Shown here: positions 11,616 through 23,069 of the stretch, one piece after another
Position numbering within the stretch: position 1 is the stretch's first letter
Layout: each line of letters opens with the position of its first letter
Assembly: GCF_958979055.1 (NCBI RefSeq)
Contig: NC_084889.1
Coordinates: 34,353,951 to 34,417,950, forward strand
From: Alnus glutinosa
Lineage: Eukaryota; Streptophyta; Magnoliopsida; Fagales; Betulaceae
Length of the DNA stretch: 64,000 nucleotides
Reading direction: 5' to 3'
Notes under the pieces: generated by a model
Told to the model about the DNA's origin: nothing
Database searches by the model: none
The model's input: only the letters and a program-made list of their open reading frames with translations
Made by a program: the position numbers and the translations under genes

Positions 11616-13280
11616 ATGGAGCTTCAACATTTAAGCCACAAGCATCCGTTGAACTTCAACGAAGATCTGCCAAGGAGTACTAATGATATCATTGATATAT
11701 ATCCTTATAATTGCCATTTGTGCTGGAAACAAGTATCGGGTCCTAATTACAGTTGCAAAGAGTGCTCTTGGTTTGTCCTTCATAAATCATGTGCGGAACT
11801 ACCCCGCAAGTTGCGGCACCCGTTGCACCGCAAACATCCCCTTCTTTTAAGTGCTGTTCATGATTGGTTTGAGAGCGAATGCGAGGGTTGCAATACAGGT
11901 GCTCTAGCGTGCTTCCATTACAGTTGTTTTGACTGTAAATTTTACCTTCATATTAATTGTGCTTCTATGCCGCTCACCATCCAAGCTGAAAGTCATGCCC
12001 ACCCGTTGACCCTCGTGCGGAGATCTGTCTCTTTCACCTGCGATGCTTGTGGAAAAGAAGGCAAAGGCATGTTCTACTTATGTGCTGTCTGCCCATTCTT
12101 GGTCCACCTAGAATGTGCTTCCTTCCCATTGACTGTCAAACATATCCGTCACACCCACCCTCTCAACCTCACCAACTCTCTTGAGGTTCATCAATTTCAA
12201 TCCGACCATAGACTTTGCGAACTCTGTGTTAAAATTGTAGACATAGACTACATGCTTTATTATTGCTCAGCTTGTGATTACGTTAACCATCTTCATTGTG
12301 CTACAAATAAGCAACTTGAAGATACGGAGGTGGGGCTTGATGAAACCATTGATTCCTTTCCTTATGTTGTCTTGAAATCCAAAGTGGGAGAGGACAAAAT
12401 GGAAAAAGCCGTGGAAATCAAACATTTTAGTCATGAGCATGACTTAGAGCTTATTGATGAGCAACTTGAGAATAAAGAAAAATGTGATGCATGTGTGTCG
12501 TCTATCTCCCTTCCCTTTTATAGTTGTGTTCAATGCAGATTCTTTCTTCACAAATCTTGTGTTGAATTACCCAAAAAAAAGTCACACTCACTTCATCGAC
12601 ATACCCTCATTCTCCTCCCAGAGAGACCTAATGCTAGGTCATTTGACTGTGATGCTTGTAACCGCACTTGTAATGGCTTCACCTACTGTTGTGACAAATG
12701 TGATTTCGACCTTGATGTCCATTGTAGTTTGATACCTGACAAAATTAACCATGATGGTCATGAGCACCAACTTATTCTCTCCAGCAAATATACATCATAT
12801 TTAGATAAGTGCAGCTCTTGTGATTTTAACAGAAAGGTATTGTTTCGTTGTGCTGATTGTGAATTTACTCTGGATTTCAAATGCGCTACATTGCCTCGTA
12901 CCATAAGATACGGACCGTACGAACAGTCGTTCGTACTTTGTTATAAAGATGAAGATAGTTCTAGTAATGAATATTTTTGTGATATTTGTGAAGAAGAGCG
13001 GGATCCGAAGAAGTGGTTCTACTATTGTGCAGACCTCAATTTTTCTGCTCATCCCGATTGCATTCTTGGAGAACTTTCATATGTCAAGTCTATGAGGCAT
13101 GAACATCCCCTCAAATTGGTTGACAAGAGCAAGGTCGCCGATCGTCTATGTGATGAATGTGGTAGTCTTTGTTATGGCTTGACTTATAAATGTATCAATT
13201 GTAATTTCAATCTTCACAAGTGGTGCATTCACAAGACTACAGAACAAACAAGACTGGCGAAGTTTGCCGGACATGCATGA
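11616..13280 (+). CDS. DC1 (C1-like zinc finger) protein, copy A, 3'-truncated
   Basis: A single-exon frame encodes 554 residues made of nine consecutive DC1/C1-like units. Each has the H-x-H-P-L, C-x-x-C, Y-x-C-x-x-C and L-H-x-x-C spacing of the plant Cys/His-rich family (PF03107 type). The units bind zinc; many family members are linked to stress or defence, but this protein's partners are unknown. The ATG is chosen because copy B starts identically (MELQH) and the upstream sequence is conserved. Relative to copy B (34661-36502) a net insertion of 4 bases near 13267-13275 shifts the frame. The protein ends ...AKFAGHA and the tenth unit falls out of frame. It may still be expressed as a shorter protein. 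Family assignment is firm; function is not. Confidence 0.85.
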   Translation: MELQHLSHKHPLNFNEDLPRSTNDIIDIYPYNCHLCWKQVSGPNYSCKECSWFVLHKSCAELPRKLRHPLHRKHPLLLSAVHDWFESECEGCNTGALACFHYSCFDCKFYLHINCASMPLTIQAESHAHPLTLVRRSVSFTCDACGKEGKGMFYLCAVCPFLVHLECASFPLTVKHIRHTHPLNLTNSLEVHQFQSDHRLCELCVKIVDIDYMLYYCSACDYVNHLHCATNKQLEDTEVGLDETIDSFPYVVLKSKVGEDKMEKAVEIKHFSHEHDLELIDEQLENKEKCDACVSSISLPFYSCVQCRFFLHKSCVELPKKKSHSLHRHTLILLPERPNARSFDCDACNRTCNGFTYCCDKCDFDLDVHCSLIPDKINHDGHEHQLILSSKYTSYLDKCSSCDFNRKVLFRCADCEFTLDFKCATLPRTIRYGPYEQSFVLCYKDEDSSSNEYFCDICEEERDPKKWFYYCADLNFSAHPDCILGELSYVKSMRHEHPLKLVDKSKVADRLCDECGSLCYGLTYKCINCNFNLHKWCIHKTTEQTRLAKFAGHA

Positions 13281-13452
13281 ACATCCCCTGAAGTTGGTTG
13301 ACAATGGCGAGGACACCCATCATCAATGTGATAACTGTGGTGATCTTTGCTATGGCTCGACTTATGAATGTTTCGATTGTGATTTCAGTCTTCACAGGGG
13401 GTGCATTGATAAGAGTCATAAGACTACAGAACTAACAAGCCTGGCTGATTGA
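13281..13452 (+). pseudogene. Out-of-frame tenth DC1 unit of copy A
   Basis: In the +1 frame relative to the 554-residue gene, the sequence still reads MHEHPLKLVDNGEDTHHQC followed by C-x-x-C, Y-x-C-x-x-C and L-H-x-G-C. This is the tenth unit found in frame in copy B. It ends at a TGA at 13450-13452. The loss is recent because the peptide is still well conserved. Confidence 0.7.
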
Positions 13453-15306
13453 AAATTCTCCATTACTTCCCAAATCTAGCTGTTCATATATTGTGGACTG
13501 CAATGGGCTTAAACATGGTAGATGCAACTAAACCTTTCCGACAACGCCATTTATCCTACCTATTCGCATAGGTATTTTATTATGTAGCTTGATGTAGCAT
13601 ATATATATATATCCCATTTATAAGAATGTCAGGAATTTTTGTAGGGATTAACAACCCGGCCCTCTCTCTACTTTTTCGTACTGATCATTTTTAAGTTTTG
13701 AGTTTAGTTATTTTGTTGTAAGAACTATATTTCATTTGTATTTCATCTGTTTCTACTTTTGATTTTTTGGTTGTTAACCCTTTGTTTCTTTCCACTCTTT
13801 TGGTTGCCGAGAAAATCACAGAAAAATTAGAAAAGAAAGAAAATTTCTAATTTTTTTTTTCTAATAAAATTAGGAAAGAGTTACATGGTAGAATTCTTAC
13901 CACGTACTCTGGATCCGAATGGAAGAGAGAATTGAAGATCATGTGAAAATGCTACTAAAAACATGATTGGTAGTGGCATATTTAGCTAAACATGTGCTCG
14001 AAAATTGATATAATGAGACACCGAGGATAAAACAACACTAAAATCTAAAACAAAATTAAAAAAACTCTTTAAAGAAAAAAAGATAAGGGCTCTTAACAGT
14101 CAGAATCATCTAAAGTTTATCTCTTTCAAGAGATATATCTCCTAAACAACTAACCAAAAAGCAAGCAAAGCTGCTAAAGCTTCACTAAGATAATATTGCC
14201 AGACGAGTCACTATGCTGAAAAACCCCTGATAGCAATATCAAAATTACCTTTTGCAAACCTAATTAGGAATGGGGAGCTTATAGATCGAGAAGGCAAGGC
14301 CTTAATATTCCAAGATGAAAAATGCTTATCCAGAGTAAAAAGTAGAAGCTGAATTAAAATCTTTGCCAAAAAAAAGAAAAGCAAGTAACACTTTAACATG
14401 CACCACTTGCAAGTATCATCTGCCAACACGAAAAGGTGACTTCAATTTTTCTTGCCCATAAAATTTTGGGTCTGTCTTTAATTTGCCTAAAACCCCTTTA
14501 CTTTTTAGTAAGGATCACTTTTAAGTTCGTGGTTTAGTTATTTTGTTGTTAGAACTATATTTGATTTGCATTTCCTCTGTTTGTGAATCATGATGCAGGA
14601 GAAGATTCAATTAAGATGTGTTTTCCTTTTCCTTGTTAAATTAGTAGGTACGTAGCCAATATAAAGCATTTAATATTTGTTATTTTTTGAATTTAGTTTA
14701 GAAGTATCAATTAAATTTTAGTCTTTAAGAATTATTTATTTATTTGCTTATTTTAGGCAATTAAGGTTATTCTCTTTCATATTTGTTATTTTCGCATTTC
14801 ATGAATTCTCTTTTTAATATTCAATTCTTAATTTTGCTGGTATCATATGTTGTCAGAATAATCTTAATTATGTCCCGCGTCAATTTGTCTTTTTCTTTTT
14901 CTTTTTTTGTCGTTACCATTTATTCATTGTGTAAACAGAGGCAAATCAAAGAGATTGAAATACTCGAATCTTAACTTAAATGGTTTTTTATAGCGAATGA
15001 ATTCTGGAAAATTTTAACTATTAATTTTCTCAAGTAGTAGTATAATGTGATACTTTCTACAAAACAAGAAGAAATTCTTGGAGACCATTCTGCAAATTCT
15101 TATTCAAGGCTTATAAGAAATTCATGGAAGGTTGGACGTCTTTTCTTTCCTCCTTTCATATAAAAAATCCAAATTCAAGTCCGCAAATTTCCAAAATGCT
15201 GCTCTTACTTTTAACTTGTACGGCTCCTAGCAGAACCTGAGTTTTGACATTAAGCAGATGTTATCAAACTCTGGAAATGAAAGATATCAACTAGCTTTCT
15301 TTCCAT
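13453..15306. other. Spacer shared with block B
   Basis: This matches 36503-38760 (followed by 44880-45064) almost collinearly. It contains the RNase H-like retroelement remnant described separately. The last ~180 bases (GTTGGACGTCT to the GH18 ATG) are the conserved upstream region of the GH18 exon. No other gene is seen. Confidence 0.6.
14130..14430 (-). pseudogene. Retroelement RNase H-like (RVT_3) remnant
   Basis: On the minus strand a broken frame reads KGNFDIAIRG, then in other frames DSSGNIILV and EALAALLA. This order matches the RNase H-like domain (RVT_3 type) found in plant LINEs and their derived proteins. Stops and frameshifts separate the pieces. A matching remnant lies at 37170-37510, so it predates the block duplication. 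Identification rests on short motifs. Confidence 0.45.
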
Positions 15307-16789
15307 ATGGCATCCAACATTAATATCCTCCTCCTATTGTTAATGTTTCTTCTTCTACATTTTCACTGTTCTAACCCTCAGAGTTGGATCAAAGCTGGTT
15401 ATTGGTATGCTGGTAGTGAATCCCCCATTCCTGACCTGAATTCTGCCTTGTTTACCCACCTATATGCGCTTTTGCTGATGTCAACTCCTCCACCTTCCAG
15501 CTTTCCATCCCCTCAGCTTTTGAACAGTACTTCTCCATCTTCACCAACACTGTCAAACGCAAGAACCCATCAGTTGTCACGCTTCTATCTATATATATGG
15601 AATGCTCAACCGACCTTCTTACAGAAAGTCTTTCATTGAATCTTCAATAAAAACAGCAAGGAAATATGGGTGTCAAGGCATAGACTTGTTCTGGCTTTGG
15701 CCTAACAACGCCTCAGACATGACCAACATGGTAATTCTGCTCGATGAGTGGCGTGCTGAAGTAAATTCTGAGTCAAGAAAGCCGGGCCAAGCACAATTGA
15801 TATTGACAATGGCCCTTCGTTACTTGCCAACTTTTGAATTTGGGAGTTACCCGATTGAATCCATACAGAGAAATATGGACTGGGGACATGTCGTGCCGTC
15901 GTGGCATATGACTATCACCTGCCTTCAAAGGAGAACTTTACACATTTTCATGCTACTTTATATGGTCCTTCAACCCATGTTAACACTGATTATGGCATAA
16001 GAGAGTGGTTGGGTAAAGGATTTCCCTCAAACAAGTTGCTTTTGGGTTTGGCTTACCATGGCTACGCTTGGGCTCTTGCAAATCCCGAAGAAAATGATAT
16101 TGGTGCACCATCAACAGAGGTGGCCGAAACACAAGATGGAAGCTTGAGTTACAAGTACATCAAGGGGCATTCGAGGTTATGGTGCTACAACAATTTTCAA
16201 TTCTACTTATGTGTGAATTACTGCATTATTGGATCCACTTGGATCAATTTCGATGATGTGGAGGCTACTTGGTTATGTGAAGGAGAAGAAGCTACTTGGT
16301 TACAATGTGTTTCAGCTCAGCAACGATGACAATTGGGTGCTTTCTCTAGTAGGTACCTTTTAGGCAGGCCGGCTCGATATATTTTAAGATGTTAGCCAAC
16401 AAGTTTAATTAAGTGAGACCATTTTCTTATGCTTAGATATTAATTAAATTAAATTATTTTTATATTTATATTATATTTTTTTATTTAATATGTCAATTAG
16501 AGCACATTCTTCTATTTGTAAAATGTATTTTAAAATTTTTTTTTATTACTTATTAGATATAGAATGAATTATGATCACTTGATTCAAAACATACAATAAT
16601 AAGATGTAAAGAAAAATAAAGAGAAAAATGAAAAGAAGTTATATAATGATAGATTTGTAATAAAACATATTGCGGAAAAAATTGTTGGATATTGAAAACT
16701 TACTGAGGGTGTAATAACACAAACAATGAAAATTTATGTACTTTGAAGACTTTTTATAATTTTCAAAACATTAAATTCAAATAAACTTT

Positions 16790-17108
16790 GGAAAAAAAAT
16801 TTAGCACATGCATAAGCTACGCGACCAAATCCTCCACAGGTGGAACATTTCGGAGGAAGCCATGGATATTATATCTCAATAGTCACAGAACTTCCATTCT
16901 TCCTGCAAATATTAACCTCCTTAGGACAGACAGATTTGGTGTCAATTTCTACAAGCACCCGAGCATAGCCTAGCCTCTGTTGCTCCTCTGTCATCTTATC
17001 AGCATATAAGGGTTTACCAACCCCACTCGCTATATGACTAAGGCACTTAGCTGACCAGAATTTCATGGGGAGATGAAGAAATTTAACCCACACAGGAATG
17101 TAAGCCAA
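16790..17108 (-). pseudogene. LINE ORF1-type fragment (DUF4283 + CCHC_4 knuckle)
   Basis: The minus strand encodes VWVKFLHLPMKFWSAKCLSH..GYARVLVEID, typical of the DUF4283 domain of plant L1-type retroelements. After a stop, a C-S-T-C-G-G-F-G-R-V-x(5)-C segment matches the zf-CCHC_4 knuckle that follows DUF4283. It is a decayed insertion between the GH18 exon and the membrane exon of the pseudogene. No reverse transcriptase part is seen nearby. Confidence 0.7.
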
Positions 17109-17577
17109 AGTAAGTTTGAGTACCTACATATCTATAGAGAATGATGCATCACCTGATCCTGAAAATTGGTGACATTAACATGTAATGAATAAAACTGTAA
17201 GAACAATATTCCATTGTTTTTCATTCATCTGATCAGAACTTTCTATTATTTTCCCAGTACGTAGCATGTAGTAAGATCTTTATGACAGGTTTCTATGAAT
17301 GATTATTTCAGCTTCAATTCAAGCTAGGGGTCGATAAGGGGGTTGTAATTAACGAGAATCGGAACATTGACGGAAATCAGAACAATCAGCACAAAAAAAG
17401 GAGATTGTTAGTGATCGTTTTGCTTTTAAGTAGTACTGTTGTCGTTTTTCTCCTCCTGACGGTGATGTGTTATTTAAGCTAGGAAGAGAACGCTAAAATC
17501 AAAAGGTACATAATTTCTTTTTTGTACCTGTTATTAAGTAGGATTTTGGATTATTTATTGCTTATTTCACAAAAGTG

Positions 17578-17578
<1 letters not shown>

Positions 17579-17613
<35 letters not shown>
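17579..17613. repeat. Poly-A tract
   Basis: About 34 A residues lie in the intron before the glycine-loop exon of the pseudogene. It could be a microsatellite or the tail of a retroposed fragment; no target duplication was identified. Confidence 0.8.
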
Positions 17614-17615
<2 letters not shown>

Positions 17616-19646
17616 AGAGAAAAAATTGACGTTTTAAAACTTTGTCTCTTTTCATCACCCTTTGGTCTTCATAATATGGATGGTGGCCGGAGGCAGATAA
17701 AGAACCAGATGGAAAAGTAGACAACATGGCAGCTGCTGGAAACTTCACTAGCAATGTTCCTGATCTTCGAGTCTTCAGTTATATATGCTGATGTTGATGA
17801 GGCTACAAATAAATTTACACTTGAAAATAAGCTGCGCTAGGACAGGGTGGTTATGGTCCGGTTTATAAGGTAAACTTTTTTAATTTATAATAGGAAGTGA
17901 CGCTAGATATTATAATTCTAACATTCATCCAACAATGTTGACATGTCATTCCAACTAATCATTGAATTAATCCTTGTTAAATAAATAAAAAATCTAATGA
18001 TTGGTTAGGATCAATCTCTTTCTCCTCTTACCACATCTCCTTTTTCCCTCTAATTACCTACCACATAATCCCTTTCTCCATGCCTTGTGCCTACTCATTT
18101 AATTAAAAAAATAAAAAATCAATTTTCTATTTTTCCTTTTCCTATTTTTCCTCCTTCCTGATTTTCCCCTATATGTTGAAAGGGGTAAAACATTTTTTTT
18201 TTTCATGTTCTTTTTCCTTTTCCTAATCACTATATGCCTGTCCCTTTCTTATTTTACACACAGACACACAAAAATTGACCACGATCGAGTATCTATGTTG
18301 CAGGGTATACTAGCAAACGGACAGGAAATAGCAGTAAAAAAACTTTCAAAAAAGCTTCCACACTAGGATTTGAGGAGTTCAAGAATGAGGTCACACTCAC
18401 AGCAAAACTACAACATGTTAATCTTGTGAAAAGTTTTGGGATTTTGCATAGAAAGGAAGGAACAAATGCTGATCTATGAGTACATGCCTAACAAAAGCTT
18501 GGACTTCTATCTCTTTGGTTAGAATTTTTTTCTAATTATACTTATTATAACACTAATTAAATTAATGGACAAATATATTTTGAGTTTAACTTGACAATTA
18601 ATACTATTTTTTACTAGTTTTGAGTGTAGAAGCTAGGCATAAGCCAAAATTGGGTTTGAAAATTAGTTTAAGCTTTAAAAAGAAGAAAACCAAGTAGAAC
18701 TTAATTATTAAAGCACTATATTTAGGACACACATGTAACAATTACTTTTTCTTCATAATCTCATTGATGCAGATCGATCTTGCTAGACGTTTTCTTTTGA
18801 ATTGGGGAAAACGCGTTGGTATCATCAAAGGGATTACTCAAGAACTTCTATATCTCCAAGAATACTCACGACTGACAATAATTCACCGAGACCTCAAAGC
18901 TAGTAGCATTTTACTTGATAGCGAAATAAAACCCAAGATATCTGATTTTGGTATGGCTAAAATTTTCATGAAAGATGAACATGAAGCAAATACAAACCGA
19001 ATTGTTGGAACATAGTAAGCACTTTGATGATTAAAGTTTGATAAATTAAGCATTATAGTCAAATAATTAATTGTTATGTATAATCAATCATTGCATGCAT
19101 GCAGCGGTTACGTTCCTCTTGAATACTTTAAACAAGGCTTATACTCTACCAAATATGATGTTTATAGCTTTGGAGTTCTACTCCTACACATCATAAGTAG
19201 GAAGAAGAATGCATATTGTTATGGTCTGAATGAAGATTTAAATCTCCTAGAACATGTACGTTGGTTTAATCATGCTTCTTTTTTTTTGGTGCATGTGCTT
19301 GGCAATTGGATTTTTCTTATGAGCACCAAGATTGATATCATGGTTCCATTAATTTATATCAGGCATATGAGTTGTGCAACTCAGGCAAAGGCATGGAGTT
19401 TATGGATCCATCTCTAGATGATACACTTTCAATGTGTAAGATGCATGCAAATAGCTCTTTTGTGCGTTCAGGGAAATGCGGCTGATAGGCCATCCATGTT
19501 GGAGGTTCTTTCAATGCTAAAAAGTGAAAGTGATGCTCTCCTAATTCCAAAAGTGCCTGCTTTTTCTAGAAAAACAAATGAAGATGAGAAAAATAAATCT
19601 GAGTTGCAGCTAGAAATTTGTTCTATTAATGATACAACAATGTCCC

Positions 19647-20945
19647 AATTTGTAGCCCGATAATTAAGCATGGAGGCCTTTCTGAAATATAGTTTAACAG
19701 TGGGGGAAAAATGTTTTAGTGTTTTAGACAAGTTATTTACATGTCTTTCTTATCATTAATGTAATGACATTTTTAATTTTTGCTAACAGTCTTTTTAGGA
19801 TGAGTAATGATTCACTACCACCTAAATATACAACTTTTCACCACTTTGTCTATGTGGCAAGGTGGTCCCTCACCTTAATTTATTTTTAAAAAATAAAAAA
19901 ACTCAAAAAGTAGTGGGGGATCATCTTGCCACATAGGCAAAGTGGTGAAAAGTTGTATATTTAGGTGGCATTGAATCATTATTCTTTTAAAATCTACTAA
20001 TAATGTACTTTTGAAGAAGTCATGGTGTAATTGCCTTCCCGACAAACAGACATACAATTGTGAGATGCCTCCGATAAGGCTCACCTGCTCAAACAAATGG
20101 GTTTTATTGATAACCTTTCATAATTGCAAAAATTTCCTACAATCCAATATTCTACGAAGGAATTAAGGCAAAAGAGATAGTGAACCACGCATCGAGTATT
20201 TCATATTGATAAACTGATCAAAATACAGAAATTGGAGGCTAAAGCCATGTTAATAGGCTTATATAGAACTTAAATTCGAAACCCTAAATAATAATAATAA
20301 AACAAAGAAATAAAAACACTTTGTGGTAAAAATAATACAAAACGACTACTTTCTGCTAGTAAGTGTTGAAATTACGAAATTTTTTTGAAATTCAAAATTG
20401 TAGCCCTTGAATAAGCTTTTCAACGCCACCAAGTTTGTTTCAATCCAATGTTCGAATCAAAAGATATGATTTTTTTAAGTAAAACGGGTAAAATTAGCCT
20501 GCATCACAAGTCCTCTACACTCATCGTGCTACCAGTTCTAAGATTGTTGCATCATTATCAGAACAGATTTCTGGTTGCAATGTGGATTTATTTTCCTCCT
20601 CTTCATCTATTTTTCTTGAGAAACCTAGCTTTTTTAGAGTCGTTAGTGCTGCAATTTCATTTTTTAGCATAAAAGAAACTTCTATTTAAACGATACAAAT
20701 CAACATTTATCATAAAGGATTTCTATCCCTTAACAATGTATATATACATACTCTTAACTCTTAAGTATTCACTCGATCTAAGTGTTCATTCTCTAATGTA
20801 TTTGATAGTGAAAACTTTTTTAAGATTATTTTTTTTCAGAAGCAAGAGTCCAATTCGATCTAGCTTAAAAAAATAAAAATAAAAAATAAAAAAAGTCCAT
20901 TTCTTTCTGGTCCTCGAATGCGTTTGATTCTTCTGCCAATAATAA
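19647..20945. repeat. Segment duplicated at 24706-25800, starting in the kinase 3' end
   Basis: From CAATTTGTAGCCCGATAATT (the last codons and stop of the kinase pseudogene) onward, this segment is repeated at 24706. The two copies run collinearly through TTTAACAGTGGGGG, GTGAACCACGCAT(C/T)GAGTAT and AAAACGACTACTTTCTGC. The 19802-19985 MITE interrupts this copy only. Confidence 0.8.
19802..19985. mobile_element. MITE with ~70-base inverted repeats
   Basis: The left arm GAGTAATGATTCACTACCAC..AAATATACAACTTTTCACCAC is mirrored by GTGGTGAAAAGTTGTATATTT..GAATCATTATTC. A short A/T-rich loop separates the arms. The corresponding point in the 24.7-kb copy (about 24853) lacks it, which shows insertion after duplication. 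Confidence 0.75.
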
Positions 20946-21943
20946 TATGATTCTCACAATCTCTCCGTTCTCTCTCCTCCATCCTTTTCTCCCTGATTTT
21001 TTTCCTGTGCAAGCCGCCATGGGAGGGAAGCTCTGTGCTTCCCTCCCCACCACCCATCTCCGTTTTCCTCTCTTCTTCTTCCACCCCAACATCCGACCAC
21101 CCTTACTTCTCACTTTCCATCATCTATCTCTTCAACCTTCTACCTTCTTTCCAGTTTTTCAAGCCTTTGGAGTTAAGGCATAAGCTCCATCTACCAACGT
21201 ATCTTACATGCTTTTTACTGGTTTTTGTGTCTCTACAACGTCTGTTCAGGCTATTTTCCTCCGCCTTCCACCGAGTTTTTTGTAATTTTTGGCAAGGGGT
21301 TTTGTTTCAATTTTTCAGATCTAGATCTACACTCATCCGCAAACAATTACAAGACACGCGCCTCACCACCGAGTTCCCCAGCGTCTCCGGTTTCCACCGA
21401 CGGTCGTTTTTTCCTCAGCCGGCTTCTGCTCCCCCGCGCGTGGCACACACGCTCCAGCGAGATCTTTGCTCTCCTCCGCGCGTGTATGCCACGTTTGCGC
21501 TCCCCACTTCCCCCCTCGACCGCGTCCGGGGGTTCTGGGCCACGCTGGCGAATCCGGCTGATGAGAGGCCTCTCCTTGGCGGCGCGTGTTCCCCACGCGC
21601 CGTCATGGACGGCTCCCACCCCGCCTTCCTCTGGACTGCTACTGTTTATTTTATTGTTTTTGTATTACTGTTTTTTTGGGCTTACTTGTTGTACCCATCT
21701 CTCCCGGTTTACCCTTGTTTTAGTGTTTGGGTCCTTGTGACTCAATACACTTGTAAAATCACCTTTAATGGTGACCCCGAGTTTGTGGCATCCGTGTCTC
21801 GAGTCAAAGGGCCCGCATCTTCGGAAGCATTGCCCCCACGTACTTACGTTCTTAGTTTAATATTTGGGTTGCCCATACCCTGTTGTATTTGTGTTTTTTA
21901 TTTTTTCTTGTAATCGGTTGATGTACTTAAAAAAAAAAAAAAA

Positions 21944-21986
<43 letters not shown>

Positions 21987-22930
21987 TGATTCTCACGCCG
22001 AAACCCCGACCACCTTGACGTTGAAATATATATAGAGGAAATTTCATTGCAAGGCACCGGGGCTTGAAGATAAGAATTTGTGCTTGGCCGTGAGACGTGT
22101 GTGTTTCTTAATTATTGGGGATGGGATTTTGGTAATTTTGGTATTAAAAGCAAATTTGAGTGGTATTAAAAGCAAAAGTTACGTACCCAAAAGACAAAAG
22201 TTATTCCTAAAAGTTGACTCCAAGTCTCAAAGTTGATGACGTACGTGGGGTTACATGAAATAAAGCAAGGAAAGAAATGGTTAATTAGGATAAGGAAGGT
22301 TCATGGGAAGGGACCCATTCGTTAATAATACGGCATTATCATTATCCGACCAATGACAGCGAAGATATGCAAATATCCAAACTTCGAGAGACTAATTATG
22401 AGACTCACCTGACCAAATTACAAAAACTTAATAATTTTACTAATTTCATATGGTGTGGTGATGATATAGAAAATTAGATATCGGAGTGATTTAGAGTTTT
22501 TAATTTTTAATTTTGTGATTGCAGTATGTAAGATAAGTGAAAATAGAATAAAAATAAACAGAATTTGCTAGAAATAAAAATATAAAATGAAAGAACAAAC
22601 AGAACTAGCAGGATCACCTCTAGCTCTATCTACTAGCTGTAATAGTGTACAATTATACCTGACAAAATAATTATTGCTTAGTTTGTTTCGATATACAATA
22701 TTTTTTGAAAAGTATTTTCTGTATTTTTTGATATTTTGTGCAATCAAAAATATTAATGATGAAGAGCTTGTAGAGGTTAGTTCTTTGTCATATGATAAAA
22801 ATTTTGACCAAAATTGGGATACTCATCACATGCTTGATGACAATCCAAGGAGTGAATATCTTAGTTGGGTTTTGAGAAAGTTAATTTTGTTAATTTTCTT
22901 AGGGTTGAAAATTTTCTAGCTACCAAGTTT
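20710..22930. repeat. Locus repeat unit U, copy U2 (interrupted)
   Basis: This has the same order of landmarks as U3 (25580 onward), broken by the ~1-kb retroposed sequence at 20958-21965. The tail at 22740-23060 (AATATTAATGATGAAGAGCTTG) recurs at 28480-28805 in U4. The short frame there (NDEELVEVSSLSYDKNFDQN) is conserved between the two copies only as DNA and is not assigned to a family. Confidence 0.65.
20958..21965 (+). mobile_element. Retroposed ~1-kb GC-rich sequence with poly-A/AAT tail and target duplication
   Basis: The insert starts after AATAATAATATGATTCTCAC (about 20937-20957). It ends in an A tract and an (AAT)n run, then the same AATAATATGATTCTCAC word (about 21979-21997). The U3 copy (about 25795) has this word once, as an intact empty site. 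The body is pyrimidine-rich, then GC-rich with CGCGCGTGGCACACACG. It ends TTGTAATCGGTTGATGTACTTAAAA, as a polyadenylated transcript would. The 292-residue frame through it has no recognisable domain and is probably not a gene. It could be a LINE-mobilised transcript or a SINE-like or internally deleted LINE. Confidence 0.65.
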
Positions 22931-23069
22931 TCCTAGTAAAAATTTTGATGTTGGTTTCGACTTGTTGGAGGAAAAAATGATTTTTAGTAGGGAAGAAATA
23001 ATTGATCTTTTTTGAGAAAATTGTATGAAGAGTGAGTTTGAAAAAATAAATAAAGGTTGTATGAAAATT

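Larger units (their letters stand above)
15307..19663 (+). pseudogene. GH18 (class V chitinase-like) receptor kinase, copy A, decayed
   Basis: This is a CHRK1-like gene with all regions recognisable but broken. GH18 exon 15307 to about 16353: against copy B it has lost one T near 15461, lost 65 bases between two AATG words near 15600, gained 8 bases (CCGTCGTG) near 15895, and has 2- and 1-base losses near 16169-16215. It carries the same pseudo-active site (GIDLFWLWP) as copy B. A putative membrane exon at 17312-17505 has an in-frame TAG at 17480-17482. The glycine-loop exon ends at 17869 with a frameshift and stop. Kinase exons lie at 18304-18517 (frameshifted), 18773-19014 ([14 protein letters not shown] kept), 19105-19255 and 19363-19663 (frameshifted, ending MSQFVAR). 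A functional full-length protein is excluded unless these are assembly errors. Confidence 0.85.

Noticed and set aside
15307..16329. Separate small chitinase genes at 15307, 15602 and 15901
   Set aside because: Comparison with 45065-46175 shows that they are pieces of one GH18 exon broken by frameshifts.
21035..21913. 292-codon open frame in the GC-rich insert
   Set aside because: It lies inside a retroposed, pyrimidine-rich sequence. Overlapping long frames occur on both strands, and no domain or splice structure is recognisable. The length is explained by base composition.
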